Source: Planctomycetota bacterium
GTDB taxonomy: Bacteria > Planctomycetota > Planctomycetia > Pirellulales > Lacipirellulaceae
Assembly (NCBI GenBank): GCA_029259915.1
Contig: JAJDED010000012.1
Coordinates: forward strand, 1 to 41,652
Direction of reading: 5' to 3'
Length of the DNA: 41,652 bases
The notes beneath the pieces are model-generated. The model saw only the letters and a program-made list of their open reading frames with translations, had not been told where the DNA came from and did no database searches. This document shows, in pieces, positions 32,670 through 41,330 of this stretch. Numbering within the stretch: the first letter of the stretch is position 1; the number at the start of each line of letters is the position of its first letter. The position numbers and the translations under genes are program-made.

Positions 32670-32951
32670 ATGTTGGTTCTTTCTCGCAAAGAAGCGCAGA
32701 AAATTCGCTTGGGCGATTCCATTGTTATCACGGTCGTCCGACTTAGCGGCGACAAAGTTCGATTAGGAATTCAAGCTCCGAAAGAGATGCTTGTGCTTCG
32801 CGACGAACTCGAAACGTTCAGCGAGATAGTGGCAGACGTTGTGGCCGAGCCGAAGGTGCTGAGTACCAGTTGCACAGGACATGGCTGTTCGCAGAGTTGC
32901 CAATCGCAGGAGCCGTCGCCAGAACGACCTTTGTTGTCTCGTACGGCCTGA
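32670..32951 (+). CDS. csrA: carbon storage regulator CsrA with cysteine-containing tail
   Basis: A 93-residue RNA-binding dimer that represses or stabilises mRNAs by binding GGA motifs. The core, MLVLSRKEAQKIRLGDSIVI to about residue 50, is canonical with R44 in LVLRDEL. Beyond residue 60 is a tail with C68, C73 and C77 (SCTGHGCSQSCQ), absent from most CsrA proteins, which are 60-70 residues. The cysteines and H71 could bind metal or respond to redox; this is inference. The ribosome binding site overlaps a consensus CsrA site (32655-32664). A likely terminator follows at 32982-33006. Confidence 0.95.
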   Translation: MLVLSRKEAQKIRLGDSIVITVVRLSGDKVRLGIQAPKEMLVLRDELETFSEIVADVVAEPKVLSTSCTGHGCSQSCQSQEPSPERPLLSRTA

Positions 32952-32981
32952 GGGAGCGGAAGCTAGTCAGCATTATTGGAG

Positions 32982-33006
32982 TACAGCCCAAATGGGTGTA
33001 ATTTTT
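32982..33006 (+). terminator. likely csrA terminator
   Basis: TACAGCCC AAAT GGGTGTA (one bulged G) followed by AATTTTT, 30 bases after the csrA stop. The MITE at 33007-33141 begins directly after its T-tract. Confidence 0.5.
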
Positions 33007-33141
33007 GGTAGTGTCCTGAGAGTGTGTTGCGGCCACCGATGACCAATTCCTAATGACCGGTGAATCCCCAAAATGGACATTGGACATTGAGACTTGGGCA
33101 TTCGCCCAAACCGAGTGATAACACACTATTAGGACACTACC
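33007..33141. mobile_element. 135-base MITE with 22-bp terminal inverted repeats
   Basis: GGTAGTGTCCTGAGAGTGTG.. (33007-33028) and the reverse complement of 33120-33141 match at 20 of 22, differing only in the centre. There is no coding capacity inside; a TGGACATTGGACATTGAGAC tandem is present. The flanks are T-rich on both sides so a target duplication cannot be resolved. A parent transposase is not in this window. Confidence 0.75.
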
Positions 33142-33843
33142 TATTTTTTTCGCGCTAACGGTGTCCCAAAAGATGAAAGCCTGTCACGTTCTAGAACGAT
33201 GAGTTTGGGATGAGTTCAGGAACGCTACCTTTGGCGTAAGCCGTTACGTCATGAGACAGCCAAGGCTGTCTCAAAACGGACCTATTGGGAACATTATCCA
33301 ACGAAGGCCGATGCCTTATGTGTTGTGAAGTCGTTCCGGAAAAATTGCACATGGTACGCCCATCTTATGCAGTTAGGCATAGTTGTCCTGGCAACTCAGG
33401 CGGATGAAATCTGTGCAGATTGGGAACTGTCTTTTCGCCCTGAGGTTGGTCATCTTCTGTGGGCGTTAGCAGTCTGCCGTTTCTGCCGTCGGGCATTAAT
33501 TACAGTCATGCTCAAAAAAACCCAGGAGAACTGCAAAGTCGAGCCATTCAAAAAAAGATTAGCCACAGAGAACACTGAGAATCCCTTGTTCTCCACACTC
33601 TGAGCTCTCTGTGATCTCTGTGGCTACACCCTAATCTGTTCGGCTTTTTGACTTTGCAGTTCTCCTGCAAAAACCCCCCTCGCATGGCCCATCGTTTGCT
33701 TAATTTTGCTACAATTCTCACGTTCCAATCTTGTTAAGTTTCCGGCCATCTGACCTTCCCCCGCTATTAGTACCAGCTTAAGTGAGAGAATCGGAAGTCA
33801 GGCAGTGGCCGTTAGTCATAGCGTAATCTAGAAGGAGGGCAAC
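33142..33843. other. 700-base spacer before the EIIA-SLC4 gene
   Basis: No supported gene. The frame at 33325-33603 (plus) lacks a ribosome binding site and runs into the palindrome. Contents: a GAGACAGCC AA GGCTGTCTC palindrome (33251-33270), odd low-similarity DNA resembling decayed mobile sequence, and the nested palindrome at 33525-33665. Confidence 0.5.
33525..33665. repeat. nested palindrome with perfect 16-bp ends
   Basis: GGAGAACTGCAAAGTC (33525-33540) is the exact reverse complement of GACTTTGCAGTTCTCC (33650-33665). Inside lies a second low-complexity hairpin, TAGCCACAGAGA (33560-33571) with TCTCTGTGGCTA (33615-33626). One palindrome appears to sit inside another. Confidence 0.8.
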
Positions 33844-35886
33844 GTGAGACTTTTGCGCAAGGCATTGACCGATGGGTTTTGCTTGTTAGACCTTGAAGCG
33901 CGAGATCTTCAGGTTGTGTTTCGAGAAACCGTCGCGCACCTCGTTACAAAAGGGGCGGTCGAGGCCCAACACAGCGGCGAAGTGGAAACTGCTCTGCTCG
34001 GACGCGAGAAGCAGGGGTCGACTGCCATCGGGCATGCCGTCGCCATCCCTCACGTCTACCTCGACAGTGTAAACAAGCCAACGATTGTCTTTATTAGGCT
34101 TGCCAATCCGATCAACTTGGGCGCGCCTGACGGGATTCCGACGCGATTCGTCTTCGTCCTGCTCGGTCCACCCGAAGCGGCGGCCGGGCATCTCGACACA
34201 CTGACGACTATTGCTCGACTCATGGCGGACGAGGAGTTCCGCTACGAAGCAGGCGAGACGCAACACCAACAGCAGTTGCTCAGCGTCTTAGATCACTACA
34301 CGGAGCGTACGTCGCATGCTGAAGAGACTGAATTGAAAGAGGTTTCAGAGGGGCTCACGTATACCGGCCGGCTCTTTGGGGGACTGAAGCAAGACATCGC
34401 GAGGCGACGACCTTACTATATCGATGATTTTCGCGAAGGGCTGCATTCCAAGTGTGCTGCATCGACCTTGTTTTTGTTCTTCGCATGCCTCGCCCCTGCC
34501 GTGACGTTCGGCGGTGTCATGGCCATTCAGACCGTAGGGCAGATCGGCGCGATCGAAATGATCGTTGCGTCGGCATTTTGCGGCATCGTCTATGCTCTGC
34601 TGTCCGGACAGCCACTCATCATCCTTGGCGGAACGGGGCCACTGCTCGTTTTTACGGCCATTCTCTACCGGCTCTGCAGCGATATGGCGATACCGTTTTT
34701 ACCATGCTATGCATGGGTCGGTCTTTGGACGACTGGGTTTCTCATCCTTTTGGCCGTTACTGAGGCCGGTTGTTTGATGCGATATTTCACACGATTCACG
34801 GATGAGATTTTTTCGGCGTTGATCTCACTCATCTTCATCTACGAAGCGATTCGATCACTGATTCATGTCTTTCAGGAACTCGATATCAAGAAACACCACG
34901 ATACGGCCCTCCTTTCTCTCCTTTTGGCTGGAGGAACGTATCTCATTGCGATGAATCTGTCACGCTTTCGTCGCAGTGATTACCTCCTCCCGAAGATGCG
35001 CGAATTTTTCGCAGACTTTGGGCCGGCTATTGCTTTGGGCTCGATGACCGTTGTTGCCGTCCTGCTCCATGAAGTCTACCTCGACACGCTGCCGTCCCCC
35101 GACACGTTTGGGACAACCTCCGGTCGTCCTTGGCGCGTTGATCTGTTCGAGGCGCCCACCTGGGTGAGATTCGCAGCCGCAGGTCCGGCCCTACTGGTTG
35201 CCTTGCTCGTCTTTCTTGACCAAAACATTACGGCTCGGCTAGTCAACAGCCCGGATCATAAACTGCACAAGGGAGAAGCCTATCATCTCGACTTGGCGAT
35301 TGTAGGCTGCCTCATCGGCGTCTGTTCTCTCTTTGGCCTGCCTTGGCTCGTTGCCGCCACGGTTCGCTCGCTTAATCATGTCCGTAGCCTGGCAACCGTG
35401 GAAGAGGTTGTCTCAGCCCGGGGTCACACGCGCGATCGGATTATTCACGTCCGAGAAAATCGCCTGACCGGATTGGCGATCCACCTGTTGATTGGGCTGT
35501 CGCTCTTGCTTCTCTCTTGGCTGAAGGTGATTCCAATGGCGGTGCTCTACGGCCTGTTCCTGTTTATGGGCGTCGTGTCGATGTCGGGCAATCAGCTTTT
35601 CGAGCGGCTCAGCCTATGGCTAAAGGATTCGGACCTGTACCCAGTGACACACTATATCCGGAGGGTACCACATTGGACAATTCATAAGTTCACGTTGCTG
35701 CAAGTGATCTGCCTCGCCATCCTGTGGCTCGTCAAGAGCAGTGTCATTGGGATTCTCTTCCCGCTGTTCATTGCCCTGCTGGTGCCGGTTCGTTTGCTGG
35801 CCAAACGATTTTTTCGCCCGGAACATTTGGCAGCCCTCGACGCGGAGGAAGAGCCGGACGAAGAAGAAACGCACTGGGCGGCCTAG
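33844..35886 (+). CDS. PTS EIIA domain fused to SLC4-type bicarbonate/anion transporter
   Basis: A 680-residue protein. The GTG start has GAAGGAGGG just upstream. Residues about 1-150 are a PTS EIIA type-2 (fructose/nitrogen) domain. GHAVAIPHVYLDSV carries the phospho-acceptor H70 with H64 nearby, followed by the usual FVFVLLGPPEAAAGHLDTLT and IARLMADEEFR. Residues about 165-665 match the SLC4/band 3 bicarbonate transporter family: FREGLHSKCAASTLFLFFAC, GGTGPLLVFTAILYR, VALLVFLDQNITARLVNSPD, GLPWLVAATVRSLNHVRSL and the late KVIPMAVLYGLFLFMGV. The fusion suggests anion (probably bicarbonate) transport gated by phosphorylation; transported ion and control are inference. A strong terminator follows at 35980-36018. 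Mobile-looking DNA lies upstream. Confidence 0.9.
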   Translation: MRLLRKALTDGFCLLDLEARDLQVVFRETVAHLVTKGAVEAQHSGEVETALLGREKQGSTAIGHAVAIPHVYLDSVNKPTIVFIRLANPINLGAPDGIPTRFVFVLLGPPEAAAGHLDTLTTIARLMADEEFRYEAGETQHQQQLLSVLDHYTERTSHAEETELKEVSEGLTYTGRLFGGLKQDIARRRPYYIDDFREGLHSKCAASTLFLFFACLAPAVTFGGVMAIQTVGQIGAIEMIVASAFCGIVYALLSGQPLIILGGTGPLLVFTAILYRLCSDMAIPFLPCYAWVGLWTTGFLILLAVTEAGCLMRYFTRFTDEIFSALISLIFIYEAIRSLIHVFQELDIKKHHDTALLSLLLAGGTYLIAMNLSRFRRSDYLLPKMREFFADFGPAIALGSMTVVAVLLHEVYLDTLPSPDTFGTTSGRPWRVDLFEAPTWVRFAAAGPALLVALLVFLDQNITARLVNSPDHKLHKGEAYHLDLAIVGCLIGVCSLFGLPWLVAATVRSLNHVRSLATVEEVVSARGHTRDRIIHVRENRLTGLAIHLLIGLSLLLLSWLKVIPMAVLYGLFLFMGVVSMSGNQLFERLSLWLKDSDLYPVTHYIRRVPHWTIHKFTLLQVICLAILWLVKSSVIGILFPLFIALLVPVRLLAKRFFRPEHLAALDAEEEPDEEETHWAA

Positions 35887-35979
35887 TCGAATCCGCCTGA
35901 CGCACGGTGCATGGTCTCAGGGCATCTTCGAGATGATGGCGCTTAGCGTTGTAGTACATGGAAAAATGTATTACGAGAC

Positions 35980-36018
35980 AAGGCCATCGAGCATCACTGC
36001 TCGACGGCCTTGTTTTCT
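35980..36018 (+). terminator. terminator of the EIIA-SLC4 gene
   Basis: A stem of about 16 bp, ACAAGGCCATCGAGCA with TGCTCGACGGCCTTGT (one mismatch), 4-base loop, then TTTT. It lies 94 bases after the stop codon and between convergent genes. Confidence 0.8.
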
Positions 36019-36067
36019 GTTTCAACCGAATTCTATTTTGGGCGGCTTGCTATCCCGGAAAGAGGCG

Positions 36068-36316
36068 TCAATCGCGAGGGCGAACGGCACCGGTGAGCCC
36101 ACTGTAATCGGCACGATCCGAATCATGCCACAGAGGGTAGCCCATGCGTACCCGCTCGGCCATAACGTCCAGCTTTTCGCGGGAACCGGCCGGGGCCTGG
36201 GTGCTCCCGAAATCGCGATCGACTTTGGGCGCAAAATCTTCGTCGTGGCCATACGTTAGAATGGCTTCGAACACATTTTTGAGTTTTGGGTCTGGCATCT
36301 CTATCAACTCCTCCAT
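36068..36316 (-). CDS. small planctomycete protein, function unknown
   Basis: An 82-residue acidic protein. GAAG lies about 7 bases before the ATG. The end, KLDVMAERVRMGYPLWHDSD followed by RADYSGLTGAVRPRD, resembles short proteins I recall from other planctomycetes with a PLWH-x-D-R-x-D-Y-x-G-L-T-G motif, in which initiation or repeat-like context is unknown. No domain or membrane segment is seen. It is solitary and convergent with the EIIA-SLC4 gene. The conserved-looking motif and proper start support a real gene. Confidence 0.65.
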   Translation of the reverse strand: MEELIEMPDPKLKNVFEAILTYGHDEDFAPKVDRDFGSTQAPAGSREKLDVMAERVRMGYPLWHDSDRADYSGLTGAVRPRD

Positions 36317-36786
36317 CGTTACTTCGGGTTGGACTCCGGCGGGACCAAGCTACAGTTGCGACCTGAGACGGGCTTTTTTGCCAGTCAGCAGACGTCGTAT
36401 GCATTGCAACTTGGCAGGACCAACCTCTCAGGTGGGAAAAAAACCTTAATGCCGGCTTGCCCCGCCAGCGGGGAGTCTACCCGCTGAATGGACACAAAAA
36501 ACCGGACGTTGTTCGTATTCGTAGACTGAGATTATTACTACTAGAAATCTGAAGTCAAGTTTTTTCTCGATAGGGATTGACAATAATTACTTTTAAGAGC
36601 CGGTTTTCGCTAAACTATGCCACCTAGGGGAACTCGATAGACAATTTGTGGACATTTTGGGCAATTCGGGGCGGCTATTTCTCCCCTTTTTTGTTGGTCT
36701 CGCCACCCACGCCAACTGCCCAATGTAACCGACCCTGGTAATAGACATTTGGGGCCCCAAGTACCTGGTCACACAGGGTTAGGTTG
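36317..36786. other. 570-base spacer upstream of the small protein and after ribD
   Basis: No gene seen. It contains a G/C-rich CCCCGCCAGCGGGG palindrome (36461-36474) and a TTGACA hexamer at about 36577 without a correctly spaced -10. AT-rich DNA lies between 36530 and 36620. Confidence 0.45.
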
Positions 36787-36868
36787 AACCACAAAGGCAC
36801 GAGGACACACAAAGGCAATGGATTGATCAATTCCTCCTTTTCCTTAGTGTCTTCGTGCCTTTGTGGTT
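36787..36868. repeat. 82-base hairpin (AACCACAAAGGCAC family)
   Basis: The arm at 36787-36808 (begins AACCACAAAGGCACGAGGAC) matches the reverse complement of 36847-36868 at 21 of 22 positions. It lies just after the ribD stop codon. Same family as 21503-21649. Confidence 0.85.
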
Positions 36869-36900
36869 AGTTTTTCTGGCTGTTCGACGGGCCACGAGGG

Positions 36901-38007
36901 TCATTCGCGAGCAACCCGACCGGTGAGCCGGATGTCCTCGCCGAGACAATCGGTTTTTACAAAGCGAAATTGAATCGCATCGGGCATGTTGGGAATTCCG
37001 ATGCCCCCGATAGGGCTCGGTGCCTCCTTGCCTCCAAGGAGTTTTGCAGCCAGATAGACGTGTACTTCGTCGATGGCATGCATGTCGAATAGGGTTCCCA
37101 GCACATGGGCACCGCCCTCGACCAGCAGATTGGTCATCTGCCTCCGGCCCAATTCGTCCAGCAGTGCTTCCATGCGGTCGGCCAAAGACTTGCCGGGCAG
37201 CATCAGGACTTCGACGCCGAGCGATTCCAGACGGCTTTTATGCGATCCTGAAACGCTTTCGCCCGCCGCAACCACTACGGGGATTTCTTTAGCAGATTGC
37301 GCCAACTTGCTTGTGGGCGACAGTGATGCCGAGGTGTCGAGGACAACACGGGTTGCGATGCGTGGCCCTGGCGGGCGGGCGGTTAACAGCGGATCGTCGT
37401 TTTCGACAGTTCCCCGACCGACTAGAACGGCGTCGACTTGTCCCCGGAGCTTGTGGACCGCAGCACGCGAGGCTTCGCCGCTGATCCAGCGACTGCTACC
37501 GGTGCGGCTGGCGAGTTTTCCGTCCCATGTCATGGCCCATTTGGCGATTACCCAAGGTTTCCCATGAGTAATGAATTTGGCAAACGGAGCGATGACTTCA
37601 GCGGCCTGTTCGGCCAACACTCCTTCATCCACGTGGATCCCGGCCGCGCGAAGTTCCGCAATTCCCTGCCCGGCGACTTGAGGATTTGGGTCTTGGCATC
37701 CGACGACCACGCGCGCAACGCCGGCTTCGATCAGCGCACGCGTGCAGGGGCCCGTTTTGCCTTGGTAATTGCACGGTTCGAGCGAGACGAAGGCTTCCGC
37801 TCCGTGTGCCGCATTGCCTGCCGCTGCCAACGCCGCAATTTCCGCATGAGGTCCGCCAAACTGCCGGTGCCACCCCTCGCCGGCCACTTGCCCCTCGCGG
37901 GCCAAAACGCATCCGACCATGGGATTGGGTTCTACCAGGCCCCGTCCCCGCTCGGCGAGTTTGATGGCCATGGCCATGAAGCGGTGATCTTGGTCGGCGT
38001 GGGGCAT
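36901..38007 (-). CDS. ribD: bifunctional riboflavin biosynthesis deaminase/reductase
   Basis: Deaminates the pyrimidine intermediate and reduces its ribose side chain in riboflavin synthesis. 368 residues. The N-terminal cytidine-deaminase-like domain has zinc ligands H54 with E56 in the HAE motif, and C79 and C88 in EPCNYQGKTGPC. The reductase domain starts near residue 145 (KPWVIAKWAMTWDGKLASRT) and includes VLVGRGTVENDDPLLTAR and LLVEGGAHVLGTLF. Both domains appear complete. It starts 23 bases after the SEC-C gene stops, so the two are co-transcribed. No FMN riboswitch or other rib gene is present. AAGGGG abuts the ATG, so an internal ATG may be used instead. Confidence 0.95.
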   Translation of the reverse strand: MPHADQDHRFMAMAIKLAERGRGLVEPNPMVGCVLAREGQVAGEGWHRQFGGPHAEIAALAAAGNAAHGAEAFVSLEPCNYQGKTGPCTRALIEAGVARVVVGCQDPNPQVAGQGIAELRAAGIHVDEGVLAEQAAEVIAPFAKFITHGKPWVIAKWAMTWDGKLASRTGSSRWISGEASRAAVHKLRGQVDAVLVGRGTVENDDPLLTARPPGPRIATRVVLDTSASLSPTSKLAQSAKEIPVVVAAGESVSGSHKSRLESLGVEVLMLPGKSLADRMEALLDELGRRQMTNLLVEGGAHVLGTLFDMHAIDEVHVYLAAKLLGGKEAPSPIGGIGIPNMPDAIQFRFVKTDCLGEDIRLTGRVARE

Positions 38008-38030
38008 CCCCTTATTGTTTCCGATGGAAA

Positions 38031-40175
38031 CTAAGGGGTCCAGATGGCAGACTTTTCTCCTTGCCCGTCCCCGTCCGACGAAGGTGCCGCATCGCCAGGC
38101 GTCCAGAGTGCCGACTCTTGTCTGCTTGGCACCGTTTCAAACGCTTCTTCGAGATGCGGGGCCCCCTGAGGAGGAGCAGCAGCATTGGGTGGCGTGATCA
38201 GCCCGGCCGAGTAGAGCAATTCGTACATCGTCTCGGAGACTCCCGGCTCGGAGAGATGATTATTGCTCAGGTCTTCGAGCACACTTTTTACCCGTGGTCC
38301 GTCGACCGACTCGATGGCAAGTTGCAGCTCCAAAAGCGCCCACGGGGCCTCCGATTCATTTCGAGATTGCGACCACGTACGTGCTTTCTCGATCCACGCG
38401 AGGGCCTGCTGGGGTATGGGCTCCAGGCGGATTAGTTGCTGGAAAGCGGTCTTCAAATCGATTTCCGGATCAAGTTCCTCTCGACCGGCCAGTTCTTGCG
38501 CGACCATCAACACAGCCAAGTCGGCCCCCATCATCGCCAGACGTTGGAGAAAAAATTCAAGCGTTTTGTCGGCCAGCTTGGATAAATCCAAATAAGGGAC
38601 GCGCACCAGCGGCACATTTTCCAGGTCGAACTGCGAAGGATCGATTTGCTCATGTTCGGGCAAATGAAGTTTCTGTCGAAGTTCGGCAAACAAAGGAAGT
38701 TCCTTGGGATCAACTGCCGCTTGCTCGACAATTAACACGCTCGCAGCCAACGCAACGCGAAGGGAAGAATCGTCGGTTGCCTCGAGTGGCGTTTTGCCGC
38801 CAAGCGCCCCGCAGCCCGCAGTGGTCCAGCGATCCAGAATTGCTTCGTGACGTTGCTCGGCAATAAGACGTCGCCGATCCGCAGGCGGGGTGTCGTTTGG
38901 CAACCGCCAGCGCCAACTCAGCACTTCGTTGCTAATCGATTTTTCGGCTAGGACTTCGGTTTCTGCCAGTTCGTCCAGCGAATTCCCTGCAATTTCGTGT
39001 AGTAGCGTTTTGACTTGCTCGAATCCTTCGTCCTGGTCCGCGGTCACTTCGAGCCGCGCTTCGCGGTCGGTCCGTTTGCCATAAACAGACAAAAAGGCCA
39101 CGACATTGGGAATCTCGGGACGTGTGATATTTGCCCCTGTACTCGGAAGCTCCCGATCCAACAGCAAGTGGGTACTACGCGGTGGTGGCGAATCTTCTTG
39201 TTCTTTTGGCGGGGTCGGTATTTCGTAGTCTTCAATACGCTTATCCCGAGAAAGAACTTCAGACAGGGCATCTTCGTCGTTGATCGGATAGGTTAACTGG
39301 ACTGTTTCAAGCTGGGGATCCTTCACATCGGCGTCGAGCAACTGTGCGAGTGCCTCGGCGAGAGTGGCATCTTCGAATGGGATATCCAACGCGGCATACT
39401 CATGCAAACCGGCAACTAACTGTGGGGTGTCGGCAAGCCAACCTCGCAGCAAGGCCAGGCTGACCACAATTGCCGGTTCGGGGCCGATGTCGGAACGCAA
39501 CTTGCTGAGAATCGCTTCGGCACGGCGATACGATCCACGGTTGGACAACGTGACCGCCTGCTGATATTGGTCGCTCCACGGGGCGTCATCGGGGCAGTCG
39601 GCCAATGGCAAATAATCGCGCAAGAGCAAAGGCAGATTTGCTTGCAGATTCATCCGCAATAATAACTTGATTGCCAAGTTGTCCTCGACGGGGCCGATCC
39701 CCGCATAGAGCAACAAATGGGCGCGCGCTGCAACCAATTCGCCCGCATAGAGCAAGGCTTGTCCCACCGCGCCGATTGCTTCGAGGACACGCTGGGGCAT
39801 ATCGTCCTCAAGCAATTCGATCGCGTTTTGAAGATTGGTAACTGCTTCGGCTGCGGAGTTGTTCGATGCGGCAAGAATAGCAGCCTGGGCGTGTGCCGAG
39901 GCGCTTTGAGGATGCTCGGCAAGAAAAGTTTTAAGGGTTTTGCCTGCCGCTTCGAATTCGTGAAGTCCCAGTTCGAGCGAAGTTTTCAAATCCAAGAGCG
40001 AAGCGCGGTGCGGTTGTTTTTGCAGCAAGTGTTCAACATGTTTTAGCGCAGCATGCGGTTGTTCGCCCTCGAGCATTCCCATCACTTTTTCAATATCTGC
40101 AGCCAGATCGGTGCAGCAGAATTTCAACTTTTTACCGCTTCCACACGGGCAAGGGGCATAAGGATCGATGGCCAT
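38031..40175 (-). CDS. SEC-C zinc-motif protein with TPR-like helical region
   Basis: A 714-residue cytosolic protein. AAGGAGA lies 8 bases before the ATG. The N-terminal SEC-C motif is CPCGSGKKLKFCC (9-21), which binds zinc and in SecA contacts SecB or ribosomes. Residues about 25-300 are alpha-helical and TPR-like (LKHVEHLLQKQPHRASLLDL). A middle region, about 320-480, is mixed. The end contains two short copies of a motif, SALWTPG (near 692-698) and SAIWTP at the very C-terminus. Such proteins are common in planctomycetes; function is unknown. It is the first gene of an operon with ribD, a pairing that seems incidental. Confidence 0.85.
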   Translation of the reverse strand: MAIDPYAPCPCGSGKKLKFCCTDLAADIEKVMGMLEGEQPHAALKHVEHLLQKQPHRASLLDLKTSLELGLHEFEAAGKTLKTFLAEHPQSASAHAQAAILAASNNSAAEAVTNLQNAIELLEDDMPQRVLEAIGAVGQALLYAGELVAARAHLLLYAGIGPVEDNLAIKLLLRMNLQANLPLLLRDYLPLADCPDDAPWSDQYQQAVTLSNRGSYRRAEAILSKLRSDIGPEPAIVVSLALLRGWLADTPQLVAGLHEYAALDIPFEDATLAEALAQLLDADVKDPQLETVQLTYPINDEDALSEVLSRDKRIEDYEIPTPPKEQEDSPPPRSTHLLLDRELPSTGANITRPEIPNVVAFLSVYGKRTDREARLEVTADQDEGFEQVKTLLHEIAGNSLDELAETEVLAEKSISNEVLSWRWRLPNDTPPADRRRLIAEQRHEAILDRWTTAGCGALGGKTPLEATDDSSLRVALAASVLIVEQAAVDPKELPLFAELRQKLHLPEHEQIDPSQFDLENVPLVRVPYLDLSKLADKTLEFFLQRLAMMGADLAVLMVAQELAGREELDPEIDLKTAFQQLIRLEPIPQQALAWIEKARTWSQSRNESEAPWALLELQLAIESVDGPRVKSVLEDLSNNHLSEPGVSETMYELLYSAGLITPPNAAAPPQGAPHLEEAFETVPSRQESALWTPGDAAPSSDGDGQGEKSAIWTP

Positions 40176-40454
40176 AATGTTTGTCTCCTTAGCTTGGAGA
40201 GGGCATGCGAGTCGAGAGTGATTGAATGCAGAATCCTATCACGCTTGGCGTTCAGATTCGACAGGAAATAGCAGGATCAGCCGTTATGGCACTAGCCACG
40301 GTTTTTGCCAGGTAAGGGTACCGCCTAGATTCGTGGAAAAATGCACGCTAAGTCCCCTCAGCGTTTCACGCTTGTGCAGATTCGGTACAACCGCGATTTA
40401 CAGGTTAGCCGTGTTGAAGATGCGTCGTGTCGAGCGTTTTCGTCTGAAGGTCGG
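40176..40454. other. spacer between the SecD-like and SEC-C genes
   Basis: No gene supported. It contains the promoter and leader of the SEC-C/ribD operon, with AAGGAGA at its left edge. Confidence 0.5.
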
Positions 40455-41330
40455 CTATTGCGGTACTTGGCGAATCGGGTACGGCAAGCTCCCGGCATTG
40501 AGGATTCCGACTATAAAATCTACCTCCTGCTGACCCATGGAACCAGTGATGCGGCCATGGGAAGTAATCTTGCTCTGAATTGAGGGGGCAGAAAGCAGTT
40601 TTTTGTCGAGAATGATACCTAGGTGATGAGTCTGGCCAGAACTGTTGGGAATGTGTTGACCAGTAAGACGACCAAAGCGGAACGCACCGAGCTGATTGAA
40701 GCTGAAGTTAATTTGCGGACGACCCCGTTCATCAAGATCCGAAGTAGACTTCTTCAAAAATTCACTCGTTACATCAAGTCCATCGTTAGTAAGTATCAGG
40801 GCTTGAGGTGCATCGCCAGCCATCCTCTTGATAAATTTTCCCTGCTCATCGATGCCGTGCATTTCATCGACAGGACCAAACTCTTCAACCTTGTATGCTA
40901 TCCACTCGGCCACTTTGCTTTCGCCTAACCATACTTCGCTCTCATCGGGTGGCAATTTCTTGGCGAGATCGATGATCGCACGGTGATCCTTAAATATGGG
41001 AGAAGCCGTGATACGGAATTCAAGCAGACCTCGTGTGGTTAGGCGGCGCTTGATCTTATTCAACTCGCCCTCGCCAACTCCGCCATGGAGTACCACCTTA
41101 ATGTTACCGGCCTCGGAAACACCTGCCAGCCCTAATACAAAGAGGCGAGTGTTTATCGCTTTGACCAGTCGATCCATATCGACTGGAGTTTCACCGTCTA
41201 TCTCTTCTCGGTCAACTTCGTATTCCAAGATGATGACAGCTGGTTCCTGCCCGCAGCCGGCAAACACGCAAAATGTTAATGTGATCGCAACTAGACCCAA
41301 TAATCGATCTCTTATGCTGCTCGCTGCCAT
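40455..41330 (-). CDS. orphan SecD periplasmic-domain lipoprotein
   Basis: A 291-residue exported protein. GGAG lies about 10 bases before the ATG. The signal peptide ends in a lipobox-like FAGC at about residue 25. The remainder matches only the large periplasmic P1 region of SecD. LVKAINTRLFVLGLAGVSEA and IKRRLTTRGLLEFRITAS correspond to the first subdomain. The head and base, INFSFNQLGAFRFGRLTGQH and LGIILDKKLLSAPSIQSKIT, end at ILNAGSLPYPI, just where SecD's second membrane segment would begin. The six-helix export domain is absent. So it is either a free lipidated P1-like domain or a truncated SecD duplicate with a rebuilt start; the intact lipobox favours the former. Confidence 0.82.
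   Translation of the reverse strand: MAASSIRDRLLGLVAITLTFCVFAGCGQEPAVIILEYEVDREEIDGETPVDMDRLVKAINTRLFVLGLAGVSEAGNIKVVLHGGVGEGELNKIKRRLTTRGLLEFRITASPIFKDHRAIIDLAKKLPPDESEVWLGESKVAEWIAYKVEEFGPVDEMHGIDEQGKFIKRMAGDAPQALILTNDGLDVTSEFLKKSTSDLDERGRPQINFSFNQLGAFRFGRLTGQHIPNSSGQTHHLGIILDKKLLSAPSIQSKITSHGRITGSMGQQEVDFIVGILNAGSLPYPIRQVPQ

Noticed and set aside
33325..33603. 92-codon frame before the EIIA-SLC4 gene
   Set aside because: No ribosome binding site or known motif, and its end lies inside a palindrome.
38008..40454. FMN riboswitch for ribD
   Set aside because: ribD is second in an operon behind the SEC-C gene, and no RFN-like conserved blocks were seen before either gene.
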